Assembly: GCA_016806645.1 (NCBI GenBank)
Contig: JACSYO010000415.1
Location: forward strand, 5,887,001-5,951,000
Length of the DNA: 64,000 nucleotides
Source: Ophiodon elongatus
Taxonomy: Eukaryota; Chordata; Actinopteri; Perciformes; Hexagrammidae
Direction of reading: 5' to 3'
Numbering within the stretch: position 1 is the stretch's first letter; each line of letters begins with the position of its first letter. Position numbers and translations under genes: made by a program. The notes below the pieces were generated by a model, which had not been told where the DNA came from, searched no databases, and saw nothing but the letters and a program-made list of their open reading frames with translations. This document shows, in pieces, positions 46,327 through 59,600 of this stretch.

Positions 46327-49300
46327 CAAAATGATGAACTCAGGGCTTCTTTAGAAATGTGCCCTACCTCTAGAAACTCAATTTCAAGTCAAAAGGTGAC
46401 AACACCTGCCATTGGTATTATGTTTAAGGTGTCCTGTCTTCATTTTGTGGTACCATATATTTGCTCCTTACAACTCTGCAACTTCTTGGATAAGAGGTTT
46501 TACCCGTACAGAAGCGGGTCTCCACTCCTTCCCAGCTGCAGTGAACCCTGGCAGGGTGTCCAGTGCTTTCAGACAAAAATTAGAGGGGACATTTTATTTG
46601 CCATGACTTATAATCGTTCCTATTGCACCCATGATAACTCCTTCCAAATGTCTAAACTATGCCACTGGTATTCCTGACACCAAAAACACTAAGTCACTAC
46701 AACAACAACAACAACAACAACAGTTCATATTGGACCATTGGCCAAGTCATCAATTCACTAAATTGTAGTTCTGTATGCTTGGTTCGAAAAACTGAGATAG
46801 TTGTTGTCATTATTAGCTATTGTATAGACAATTACTTTAATAACATAACAGTATCAAAAAGACAAGTTCCTGTAGTCGTTATTATCGATTCAATTTTCAT
46901 TCACCTTCGACTAATGCAGAGCATTAATTTCAAATGCATAGCAACACATCTGTTACTACACATGCCCATTTGAATCCTGTTACTTTTAAGATCATTCTCT
47001 AGGAGAAAGATTTACCCTTTGATGGTGTAGTCAGCCTCGCTATGATGTCAGGCAACATGAATAACGTTTGTGATAAGCCCCTTTTTCTCTGTAGTTCTGC
47101 CATGATGGCTCACACGCAGAGGCAAGTAGGGAGGTGGAGGAAGGATTAGGAAGAGGTTATATCTGAGGCTCACTTGCAGTAGGGCACACTGAGGGTGGCA
47201 ATACAGGTTCAGCAGATGCTGCTGGAGCATGGCCACAGAGTCACAGATTAGATATGGAGGCCTTAGCTAATTATAAGAAAAGCACCAGCTGACAGCAGTC
47301 TTGTCACAATACTAATATAAATCCAAAGGTGAAGTTAACAAATGCAACAGGATTTTAAAATGAATGCATGATGTCTTTTCTATTCAAGTAGATTATTATA
47401 ACACATAAATCTGCTACTGGTGCTCCTGTGTTAACAATATCAATTTCTTCTCAGCATTTAGACTCTCCATCCCTACATTATCTCAGTTTTATTATGATGG
47501 TTTTCTTGCATTAATGTTCCTCATTGGTCAATTATTCACCTAGATTATACCTTTATTTACCTAATGAAATTTACTTAGACCTGCCAGTCCTCTTCAAAAT
47601 GATGTATTGCTCTTATTGATGGACTGATTTCTGAACACTGCTTGTGTTCCCCCTAATTGTCCTCATTGATTAATTTTCCCTATCTTGTCACAAATGTCTC
47701 CTTTATTTAGTCGCATTAATTTTTCTGACAAAATCTGATAAAGCCAATTCAGTAGCAGCACAATGTGCCTTATATGATTAGGACATTAGATGCAGGCAAC
47801 ACTGCAGTATTTTGAAAATACACCTGCACACAGGAGTGAAGTTAGGCAGGAAAGGATACTGTACTTGAGATGAGACACTGGACACATTTTGGCGAAAAGT
47901 GAGTGTAACATGCAGTCTGACCTCTCCTTGTCCTCTCTGTAACTTCAGCAATAGTTAACATCATAATGCTGCTATTTATGGCACCTGTTAAATAAGGCAA
48001 TATCTCAGGATCGATTTTGCTGCCGCTTGCTCTCCCCTTTGGTACTCTCTTCCAACACACGTTGGATTTGATAACTCAAGCTCTATTGATTTTTGTATAA
48101 GCAAAAATAGTCTGCACAGAGGAATAAACAAAAGATATTGGTTGTGTCCACATGCTTTTTTAAAGGATCAATATTTCAATGTTTCTTTTTGGGTTTGTGT
48201 GGGACATTGTAACTATATATAATTTAGTATATACAGTACACCTATACAGTGATAGATTATTTCTGAAACATGCATAAGCAAAAAAGAAATGTATGTGTCA
48301 CGATCAATATTTTTTGTTCTATGACGCTGTATCAATTTCCAGGAAAATGCCTGCAATTTGGTTGTCGTGTCACAACTTCTCCAACTGCAAGATTGCCTTG
48401 TATGCTATACATCTTGATGAGTGCATGAGGGGGAATATGTTTATGGGGGGATGATGCTGATAGAATGGTGAGAGATGATATACAGTGAGATTGCTGCCCA
48501 GACACAAACGGAAATACCCAGTATGCAAGAAATGTAGAAAAGGTAATGGTAAGGCGGTGTTTGGAAAGGTCTAGTGGGATGGAGAAAAAAAAGATATGGG
48601 GGGAAAATGGAAAGAGAGGGACCATAACATTCTAATGGCAGATTGGAATCTAGTTTCCTGAGTTGGGGAGAAAGTGACAGAGACTAATGGATTTCTGTGC
48701 CTGGTGTGATTAAGAGGCTGTACTAAACCTGAGATAATGTGCTGATATCTGCTGGGAGCTGCTTGACGCTAGCTGATCATAATCAGTGGACCCAAGACAG
48801 TCGAGAAGCCGATCACCTCTCTGCAGCACACTCAGCTCGCCCTACATGTCCTGTCTGGTTATGTCTGAAGAAGCACACCCATCTTCTCTACAATCTCCTA
48901 CTATTACAATAATACAGTGTTGATTTGGTTAATCGGTTTCAGCAATGGCAACGTGTTTCTCTTATTGAGCATAAGGGAATGCATAATAATGTAGTTCCAT
49001 TTTTTTGTTTTTTGATGTGTAGTGCAAGTGAAGGTAAACATTCTATTTCCGTGATGCTATTTAAGCATCGAGCAGAGAGAAAAACTCGAAAAGCCACTCG
49101 GTGAGCTGGCAAAGCAAAACTTTAAGTTTCATGCAGTAAACAGGCCGTGGTGCATTAAACATTGCTGATGTTCTTATGCATGGTCCTTGGGCTTCACTGT
49201 GCCGTTGCACATTTTAATTTTAATCTTAATCAATGTTCCGTGCTCTAATGAGAACACTGGTTTTTACACGCTTGTTGACCTGCCAGATCAGGATGCACTA

Positions 49301-50648
49301 AATGTGATCAGAGGCTTATTAGCCTTGGGAAGGTAGGCACTAGCCTCTAGCACCATAACAACAACCCCAACTAATGCTGCAAGCTCTCACCAAACAAGTA
49401 CTACAGCAACTAACAGCATTTTATTTTCTAAAGGGATGACTCTTTGATGAGTTGGCGTATCAATTTTAAAAGGCCACAAAATCCATGAGTGGGACTTCAA
49501 CGCAGCACCTGTGGAAATATGACTCTCGTCAATTAATTCCATACTGTCATTACTACTTAACTGGTCCAGTGGGACTCCTTTGCTGCAGAATAACAAGTCC
49601 GTGCATCGCAACAACCATATGTCCATGCTTTCCCTGGGGAAGATGCCTGCGGCTGTCCAGATCCCATTTCTGTGTTGTCAGTTTCAGGAAGAAGAAGCCT
49701 ATGTTGAACATGGATCAGGATGAGGTACTTTGCTGACAAATCTGGATAGAAATCCACAATTACAGCATGATGTCTCTGCTGCGTAATCAGAGACATCATA
49801 ATCAATTGTGTAATCTTGTGAGAACTTTTTGTGTGAATTACAGTATGTTGGCCTGTGCTGCATGGCTTAAAGCATATTAAAATCTGATTCATTGTGACAT
49901 CAAAAGCCATGTTTTGATGATATGTAAACCCTATTTCTTCAATTGTGTTTAATGCTACAAAATGCAAAAAGTGAGGTGCAGAATATTTACCAGATAAAAC
50001 CAGATCAAACTTTGCTATTTAGGGGGCCTGGACACCACAGTATCCAGCTAATCATCTCATCTGTCCCATCGTAAACCTTTATAGATCAATGACTGAGATG
50101 AAATCGGGTTCAATCTAGATTGATCTGGATAAAAACTGAAGGAGTAGAATGATAAGACCTGTTCAGATTATACGGCGTATGTGTATGAGCATCTGACAAT
50201 CAGACAGAATGCTTTTGGATGCTACTTTATTGTACTGTACTGTGCTATTCCAGGCATTTCACAAGCAAGCTTTTAATATTACTAACGCTCTGTGTGCTGA
50301 CACTTACAATATGACTTGGAATTAATTGCATAAATGAGTAGGATAGCTCATTTGTTTATTTTTTTTCTTCTTCTTGTTCATTATTGAATTAAACGACACA
50401 ATCCAATTAGTAGTGTGCATTGCAGTTTGATTAAGCAAGTAAAATATTAAGGCGGATGCTCAGCCAAATTATGTGGCATTACAAATCCTCCAAATCACAG
50501 GGATTTTAATTCATGTGCAAAGATATTATTCTACAGAATCTCTCTGAGCTGCAGGCTGAGAGCAAGAATGCCTTCATCTGTTCATCTGTCAGTAGTTTTG
50601 TGTTACTACTGTATATACTGACCTGTCCAAAGGTGTCTGGTTTATCTA
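46327..50648. other. intergenic, no gene recognised
   Basis: Contains an (AAC)n microsatellite at 46698-46722. Stretches around 47450-47720, 48690-48800 and 49140-49260 are AT-rich with TTAATT and homeodomain-like motifs and may be conserved non-coding DNA. No coding evidence. Confidence 0.5.
46698..46722. repeat. (AAC)n microsatellite
   Basis: ACAACAACAAC units, about 25 bp. Confidence 0.95.
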
Positions 50649-51217
50649 GGCGGCTCCCTCTGGTCCTGTAAAGTGAAGCCAATGCTTGAGTGTCTTAAAT
50701 TTGCATTCTTTCAAATGGTCATCAGGGGGCGACTCCTCTGGTTGCTAAAATAAGTCCAATCTTATAGTATGAGACAATTATCCTTGATTTATTACTTCAG
50801 TAAATATTGTAAATAGGAAGTTATGTTCTTCAATACAGCATGATGTTCAGTTGTTAAATTATCGTCCCATTTAGAGTACAATAGATGATAAAGCAGGGTA
50901 TGCTTTAGGGCGTGGCTTCCACAGTGACCTGGAGTTTTGAGTCTTTTCTATCTTTTGAACTTTAACTCTTTCACACTGTGTTTCTAGTTCATAAAAGTTA
51001 ATAGTAACATTTTGGTTGCCTAAAAATGTATTATTCAGTGTTCAGTTGTATATGCTCCACCGTTCGTGTCACTTCTGGTTGCAAAACAAAACAAGGTCAT
51101 GACAGCAAAAACCAAGATGTCGACAGTCAAAATGCCAGACTCTAGGCTTCCAATCGTAGTCCACAAATCATAGGGTGTCGGCATGTTGACTAAGTCCACT
51201 TCTTATACAGACTATTC
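50649..51217 (+). repeat. dispersed repeat, copy 2 (near full length)
   Basis: Same family as 45851-46326. Shared blocks include CAGGGGGCGACTCCTCTGGT, TACAGCATGATGTTCA, GCAGGGTATGCTTTAGGGCG and TTTCACACTGTGTTT. It extends further 3' through CACTTCTGGTTGCAAAACAA and CCAAGATGTCGACAGTCAAA, and ends TCCACTTCTTATACAGACTA, which matches the usual family end from memory. Non-coding. Confidence 0.88.
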
Positions 51218-53371
51218 GTTTTATACAAGTACTATTGATGTAAAAACAATCTGTCATGCATGTATTAATATTCTACATTCTGCTTTGTAATTATAAACAT
51301 GTCTGATTAAACATGATTATGCAGAATATTTTTTTTTTGTCATCACAGTTATTCTTGTGATATGTTTTCCCTCCTGTTTGGTTTTCAGGACAACAAATAC
51401 TTGAATGGAAATGACCACAAATTTCATTTGGCTGGAGTGCGCGTTGTACATATTGAGGAATGGCAACATGTCAGGTCCGCCATGCTGATTCCCAAAGTAG
51501 CTAAAAATGACACCGCTTAGAGCCAGCACTGTCTTCACTGTATAGTTGCGCCAAGTATTTGGGATGTCACTACACATATTTTACACTTTGGGTGTAGAAG
51601 ATGTTTTGGTTTTGTCTCACTCTGAATATATTAACTTTTTTTCCCATCCTCCACTGCCGTGCTACGACACTGAAGAACCGTGTTTTCATTGTAAATCAAA
51701 CGATCACCTGACAAGGTCCCCTCAAAACATGTTTCACCGTTACCTAACACATTACTGCGACGGCATGTCTGCTGAAGAACAACAGCTGTTGGAATATTTG
51801 AAGGTCATCACTTATTTTCTGGAAAACGTGGCAGGTGTCATTTATAATCCACTGACACATTGCTGCTAGCTCTAAAGCGGAATTGCTTCAACATAAGGAG
51901 AACTACATAGGCTTCTTTCTCCAACCATCGACTGAGGTGAACAAACTGCCGGAATATATAACATATGACCCCAATTTTCCTGATGCTGGTGACAGATGTC
52001 TCCTTTTGCCGGTCAGAGTGAATGTGAAGAGGTTTACCTTCTCTTTTAACCAATCTTTAGCGAGGGTTGGGACATGAACTTGGCAAAGCGAGTGATCTGT
52101 AATATAGGTGAATGGCTGTGTCATATATCAAAACTCTTGGCAAGAGTCCTGGGTTCAAAACTGTTTGAAAAACAAACAGACAGAGAGTGAGACGCCTCAA
52201 TGTACTGCTTACAGAACTCTTGACAAAAAGAATAAATCTGTCCCTTGCAATCAAAGGAACAGTTGCTTTTAGTCATCCTGAATGATTGATTTCAGGGCTT
52301 ACGATTACCATATGTTAGACAAACATATCTGTTTCTATCCATCTATCTTCTATATATCTAGACAAACATATCGGTTTGTCGAGCAGTGTGGCGTACTTGA
52401 CCACTCCACACAGACAACAATTAGTACACAGGCTTTCAATTCAACAAAAGAAGTTGTCGCAAATATAGGCAAAATTCTAAATTGCAGAGCTCAACAAGGG
52501 CTTTGTCAAAAGGACATCAGCTGAGACATTGAGCACTCATGAAACAATGAAATAGAAAGGGAGAGCATCTATTTGCAATAATAAAGTGCAAATACAAGCA
52601 GCCGGTCCTTAATGGAACTCCTCACTGTATCGCTCATTGCTGGGGACCCCCAAGGCTTAGCAAGATTGAATACACCATATGTTTATCTGGAGCTTTTCTC
52701 CTTGTAAGTGGCACTGACGGCATGGTTTTGGCACTACCCTTGTACTTCCCATAATGTATCAATCCAAAAGCTCATTTAGGCAGTCACTTCCCAGATACCA
52801 CACACCAAAAGGGACTCGGTCTCTTATTTGTTTGTTAGATAACGGCAATCCATTCACTCTGTATCTTAAATCATTCAGGCTTTACTTTGTTGTGCTGTAC
52901 AGTACATGTACAGAATACCACATACAGAAGGAGATTTCAGTTGCATGACCAACAGATGTATGTCCAACCCTCTCTCTTAGAAATTACACTTTTTCTTTGA
53001 TGCCTGAATTATGTTCCCTGGCAAAGCTTTTTTCTAGTATAATTAATATTTTCCCATGTGGTTTCATACAAATGCGCTATGTGACTTGGGTAGGTCAGAT
53101 GGCATTTGTACATTTTTATAAATTTGCTCCACTTTTTTCTTGGAACTCTGCTGCCTGACTGGGGTGGTGAACTAGCAAGTAATTCTTCAGATTTGTTGTA
53201 ATCTGGAGAAACGCAGCTGCTTTTATAAAGTCCTAAAACAGCCTTCTCTTCATTGGCAATTTTGACATATGTGGTGTGGAACTCAATATACTGCGGTTTT
53301 GTTATTATGTTGTTTATAAATCTTAATTGGGGCAAAATTATGTTTTTCCCAAAATATATTATCAGTGTAAA
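51218..53371. other. intergenic, contains an unidentified open stretch
   Basis: An open frame of 107 codons at 51546-51869 on the + strand contains CYDTEEPCFHCKSNDH and YCDGMSAEEQQLLEYL. It is followed in another frame by an open stretch to 52077. It has protein-like composition, but I cannot place it in a family. Nothing else is recognised. Confidence 0.35.
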
Positions 53372-53605
53372 TTCTAGGGCTGTTCTCGACCAAAGACATT
53401 TTTCGTCACCTAACAGTTTTCTGTCGACTCATCGATGAGTTGAGTTTTTTCTCAATGCATCACACAAAAGCACCACTTTGAAAACTGTGGCTACCGGATA
53501 TGTGCTCATAAGTTTCTTGGAAAGAAGTCATCCATCATGAAAAAAGACAATGACTTATCAACCTAAGAAATCTTAGTCGACTAAGAATAAAATTATTAAT
53601 CGAAG
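53372..53605 (+). repeat. probable non-autonomous hAT-like fish repeat
   Basis: Begins CTAGGGCTGTTCTCGACCAA, contains TCTGTCGACTCATCGATGAG, and ends with ATCTTAGTCGACTAAGAATA and ATTAATCGAAGG. TAGGGCTG at the start and repeated GTCGACT(A/C)AT motifs are typical of a common degraded fish repeat. Boundaries are approximate. Confidence 0.5.
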
Positions 53606-56600
53606 GGGGGGCATACCTGGGAAATTCAGCGATTTATATACGTAATTTCGAGGAGACATGGTTGTCATTGTGCTACAATTTCTCAATAGTACTCTACAAT
53701 TTGCTAATCCACACAGTCTCCCACCTGCTACACTCTGTGTGCGTAAACTGATTATTATTTTGTGATATCCGTATCTCATCTAACCTTGTAATGATATTCC
53801 CTTATCCTGCCTCAGCAGCCCTCCCCCTCCCCCACAGTTACCCTGCTGCTGCTGTACGGCCATTTTTAGCCCCATAATTTCCTTGGCAGTAAGCTCCTGA
53901 TGAGGTTGGTCAGGGATGAAGACTTCTATTAACTCAAATGTTGTACATGAAGGGAATTGCAGACCCATAAAGCAAGGTCTTGTCAGTCTCCCAGGTGAGC
54001 TCTAGCATGAAGAGCATAGCCTCCCTCTCCTCCCACTGGCAGATTTGCCTTAAAAGTTTCAGTGCCCGAGGGGGAAGGTAAAAACTTTGAGAAAGCTGCT
54101 TGATTTTCCCCTTCATTTCTCCCGCATTCATGCTGCATCTGCTGTTAAGTGAATCTGACTCTACACTCACTACAGTAAAGAAAATACTTAATTTGTGAAT
54201 ATGGGTGTCATACAGTATAATTCATGTCGACATGGTGTCCCAACATAGTTTAAAAGCTCATTGTTTTTGGTTCAGATTGTGCCAGAAAAAAAGTTTGGCT
54301 TTTCTATGAGTGGAAGTTTTTTTTATTTTGTGCACGAGCACAAGGATGCACACGCACACACCCAGGTGACCGAATACACAGTTCTACCAATTGTGTCCCA
54401 CTGGAGGTGGCAGTGACAATCCAAGGTATACAGTAATGTGCAGGGAAGAAGAAGACTGCAAGCTAATGGATGTATATGATGCTGGATTTAAAATACTAAA
54501 AATGTTTGGGAAGGGAAATTTGACATATTTGTTCGACGTCAAAAGATACAAACAATGCCTTTTGGTGAGCAACACTGATTTATATTTTTTTGTTAACAAA
54601 AAAAACTCCACCGGCCACTTTTAACTTTTTATTACTTAATAACAGTTTGACTGAGTTAGTGATTACTTTTTTGGTAAAGTGAAAACCTTTCAATCCTGTT
54701 CTCACCTCTACGAGCTGATGAGTGTTTGGTGGATATTGCCTCATACTGCCTGTGTTCTCATTTCCTGAAATGCTCTGGGATCTGGAGGGAGGCACTGAGA
54801 CTTGTCAGTCCAAATGTCAGCTAGGAAAACTCATTTTTTTTAATCTATTATCAGTTTTTTCCCCTTTCTTATCTATGGACAGGGCTGTGTAGTATGTCCT
54901 ACAAAATGCCACAGTTATATTTCATTAGGAATTCACCTCTAGCTTTTCTAAATTGAAGGTACACATTTTTTGAAAGCTTATGCTGTGAGATACACTCTTA
55001 CATACAGCTGCCATTATCTTAGTTCTGGATGAAACACAAACTCAAGGACAGGAATTAAAAGTGCACTGCAAACCACAAGGTCATATTTTCATTTGTGAAT
55101 GGATACATACATCTGACTGGACAACTTTAAACTAGAATCTCACATTAGTCGTCTATCTGGACCTGAAGAGGGCAGCTACATTAGGTCACATTCAAACAAT
55201 TAATCAGTTAAATTGGAGACAATTTATAGAGTGATTACATCCTGTTAGACCCATGATCTTCTTGATAAAGACAATTGCTCAAAACTGAATGACACTGACC
55301 AAACACATATTGCATACTGCATATCGTTTATTGCCTCATTTTTATTTCGCTACAGCTTGTATTCTATGGTATGCACCCCACATTGCTTGAACAGATCTTC
55401 CTAGGACGACACAGACAATCATGTTGGCAGTTGCAAAGGATTTGGGTGCAGTAAAATATTCCATATATTTTCCTGGACACAGCACAGTAAGATGTTATGC
55501 AGACAGCAGAAACAGTGTTGCTGATGGACACATAAAAGCATATTTGCAGGAACAGGAAATAATCTTCGCAGCTGGAATCAGATGATGTGTTTTCCGACCG
55601 CTGCAAGCATATTAATTTGTTGGAAAAATAATCGGTGAGTTTAAAAAATATGATGTAATGAATTAATGAGGAATGGCTATTGCCTGAGGGGTTGATTTGG
55701 GATTAAAATTCTTCTTTTTATACCTGGGGTAAGAAATATAAACATTTACACACACATTTAACTGCCCGAGAGTGGTTACTATGTCTTGCTACAATATTGA
55801 TTTTTCCATTCACTCCTCTTGGGAAAGCACGTACACAAAAGTGTTAATATATTCTCTTGCATTTTTCTTTGCACCACTGTTGCTTCCAGTTTGACTCGAC
55901 TTGAACATGTGCAGCCTGGATATCCATGGATATTCCGCCCACGTAAAGTACTGAATGAACTCTTATAATTTGGTTGATAACCTCCTCTGTTATGTCAGCA
56001 GTATAACATTCCCAGTGAGGTGGGATGTAGTGTAAACAACAGTGATTAAAGCGCGTTATCTAGCCTGCCTTTTGACACTTGTATATCTGAGGCTGGGTTA
56101 AGAAGACACATGCTGTCAGGCAATGAATCTTAGTAATTTCCCAAGGTCTAACCATGTTTACATTTAGAGCGCTGCCTTCAGTTGTGTGGAGAGTAGCATC
56201 TCAGCAGTGTTTGTGGATGTGTCAGTACCCTTTCTGTCAAAATAAGGTATTCTCTTAAATCCAGATATTCCGTAGTAACTTTCCGACGATCAGCAATTTT
56301 TTTTTATGTATTTTAATATGATATATATTTTTTTATTTTAGGCAAGTTATATAAGCAAGTAAATAATGAATATCCAAAGTAACATTGTACAGGGTCAAGT
56401 TTTGTTTGTACTTCGGCTAAACTGTGTGTGCATAGTCAATAGAAAAATGGAGCAGCAGTCTTTACGCTAGTTGTCCAACAATTTTTTTTTAAAACCCAAA
56501 GCCACGCCCTTGACTATAAATCATGAAACTGAACAGAAATAGTTGTACTGCCAAATACTTCTTCACAACTTAAGAAGGATTTCATTGCACATTTAAGGTC

Positions 56601-59600
56601 ATACTACAGAAGATTATGCATGTGGAAAATATTCCACCACAGTAAACAGCGGGTTGCACCTATGAAGGTGTCTGCATGCCCTTTAATGAGAGTCGGGGTA
56701 ATGGGCTGTTTAATCTGGCCTCAGAGCTAGGATGAATATTATGATTAAGAATATGACAGTGCCACTTCCACACCTTGAGAAAGTGATGATTCTACACGTG
56801 TTGGTTGTCGCCTTGCGTTAAACGGTTGTTTCATCACTGTCAGCGACAGATGCTGCGATCCCACTCCTGCCATACTGAGCTGCTGCAGAGGAACCTCGTC
56901 ACAAGAGACTAACGTGACAAGGGGAAGCTTTCATTGGTGTGAATTATTCTGAAAAGAATATCAATCCGGCTATATGTGTTTTGTGACAGCAGAGTCCTGT
57001 TGCCTTGGTACTGTGTGTATGTGCTTATGTGTCTTGTAGGTCTTTGGCTGGGTGGAGCTGAGGTGCCATCACCCTAACTGGGAACACCTGGCCAGTGAGC
57101 TATTTATTGCCCAGTGTGTCGGCTTCTTCGCCATTCATCCAGCTGATTTGTTTCTTTGTTGCATTGCTTTCTTTTTGTTCCACATTGAAAATATGTGCCT
57201 CATATTAACCACTGCATTCATTCACCCTCCTATACTACTGATTATGACTTCCACACTTCATTGTTATTATCATTTGTAACGTAGCCTACTTTAATACATT
57301 TTTAAAATCGCTAAGTTTGGCGTACCTCCCTCCTTTGTTGCGGCACACGAGTCGTCCGTTATAGTTTATACAGGAGTTACTGTATCATCCTCAGTATACT
57401 CCTGCTCTCTGGCTCAATTTGGTGTCACAAAAATGCCTCTACCAAGAAAGAGGCCCATTTACTACCAGATCCCCAGATGGAAATGTAACACTTGCTGTAA
57501 TTCATCACTGGTTTCAAGGGAGGTGCACTGCTAGCGGCCATTAGGACCACTGAGGGTTTAACCACAGCCCAACAATGAGTTGTAGTCATAAACTACTACA
57601 GTGTAATCGTGTGAATCTGTATGAGCAGGTTGTGCACTCTGCGATGGAGTACCCAGACTTCGCTGAACCTCTGAGCTGGCCAGCGTTGGATCATTTAGAC
57701 ATCATGCTGTTGGAGTGCAATATAAATATAGATTGTTCTCCTCACACTGGGGCAAAATCTATAACCATGACCTGGGAGGCTTTGATCTTGGGCTTACACA
57801 TGACCAAGTTCAGTTTTGTTTGCTGAAGGTAAGAGCAAACTATAAAGAAACATAACCTCTATGGATTAAAGCTAGGGAAGAAGATTCAGTGGACGGAGGG
57901 AAGAGAGTTTGGGGATGAACAACACGGTCCACTAAAGTTAGCTGTCCCAGTAAGTGAACACTGGATTTAAATGTACTTGAAGAAATGTTCAGCCTCAAGA
58001 TGCATGCAGTTATTTCCCTGACCAGTGTTATACCAGTGTATCGATAAAAAGAAAAAAGAAAAATCCAAACGAGAGATGTGCCTTCCTGAGAGCCCCAATG
58101 CAAGTATTACTGTTGTTAAGGGGTTGGTGATACTTGATGATCATCATTTATTGACTTTCAGTGCAATCATACAGTGACTGATCCTATTAAGTTATTAATT
58201 TGATCCTTTTTCACATCATTTACAAAAATTCAGCAGTCAGAATGAATGATTTGAAAAAGCCTCAATTTAAGAATTTTTATAGTAAATCCTTTTTGGCTTT
58301 TTATTTGAAGCGTTATAAAGCCATTTAAGAGTTTTATATGATTTAAATATATTAATAATATATTGAGAGAGTAAAAACAATATTTCATGAGTGGAATTAT
58401 TAATAATGTTGCTCTACACCATCATTTAATGCTAAATTTGCTTTCAATGCAGCTCGGATGACAATGTTTGGTTATCCAAATTCACTGAAGGGGGTCAAAA
58501 ACACCCGGGCCAGGGAGGTTAACTGAGTTGTAAGTGTAAACAAGACCCTTTTGTTCAGGAGACTGAACTCCCAGTGAACGTTGACATGATGATGGAGGGA
58601 GTCCGGATGGGGTCCTGTCAGTGGGCCACAGCGCCATCCCCCAGAGCAGGGCCACAGCGGATGAGGGTGCCACCGCTCTGGCCGTTAACATAGAAAGAAA
58701 TGAGAGAGAGGTAAGCCGAGGACTGTAAAACAGGGTCAGTGGGGACTCCCTGTGTCTAGTCCCACATCAAGAGATGAGAGAAGACACACAAGCCTGGCTT
58801 TTAGACAGAACACATTCACAGAGCAAGCAGTGAATGGAGCTCTGTCAATTTGCCAAAGTAGCTTGGGTGATTAACATTTGAACTGTGGCACATCAAGAGC
58901 CCCCTGTGGATGAATGGTCATTCTATCAGCCTCATTAGGGGAAACCTATTTAGGGATGCCAAGCACAAATTGCCCAGGCCCAACTGTCAAGCTTGGGTTG
59001 AGAATGACAATGGCAACCCAAAGTAAACAGTCGCTTCTCGCAGATCGTTCAAATCCTCCAGTAAACAACGTTCAGAGCCAAGATAAGCAATGAGCTTCTT
59101 AAACTGATGGAGTGTGTCATAATAATTACCTGTGTAGCACTATGGTAAATCACTTCAATGTGGTCCCCTCCTCAGAGTAAGTAACATCATAGGACAGGTA
59201 GCATGGTAGCAAAACTACCAGCTAAAGGGAAGTCGATATATATAATCTACTATTCTTTAACATACACACACAAAAGAAAATGTTACTGCTTTTATTTAAG
59301 CTAAAGGTGATCTTTTTTCATGGACATAAATAAAACGCCATGGACTTTCAGAACGCAAGTACACCAAATGCGTCGGCTGCCACAGTTGAGGAGACATAGA
59401 TGTGCCTTGCCAGTACTTTGTCCTTCTCCTTGGCTTCCCTGCCTTCTGCATACTCCTCATCAACAATTTATGGACTGTACTCAAACATACACAAGAACAA
59501 TACAGGCCAGGAAAAACAAACATCTGCACGAGAAGCCAGTTTCGCAAAAACTATAAACGACAGCATACATTCATATTGAGAAATACAAGTACCTCAAGTA

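Noticed and set aside
46306..46677. 123-codon + strand frame after repeat copy 1
   Set aside because: It starts inside the dispersed repeat and has no recognisable domain; chance frame.
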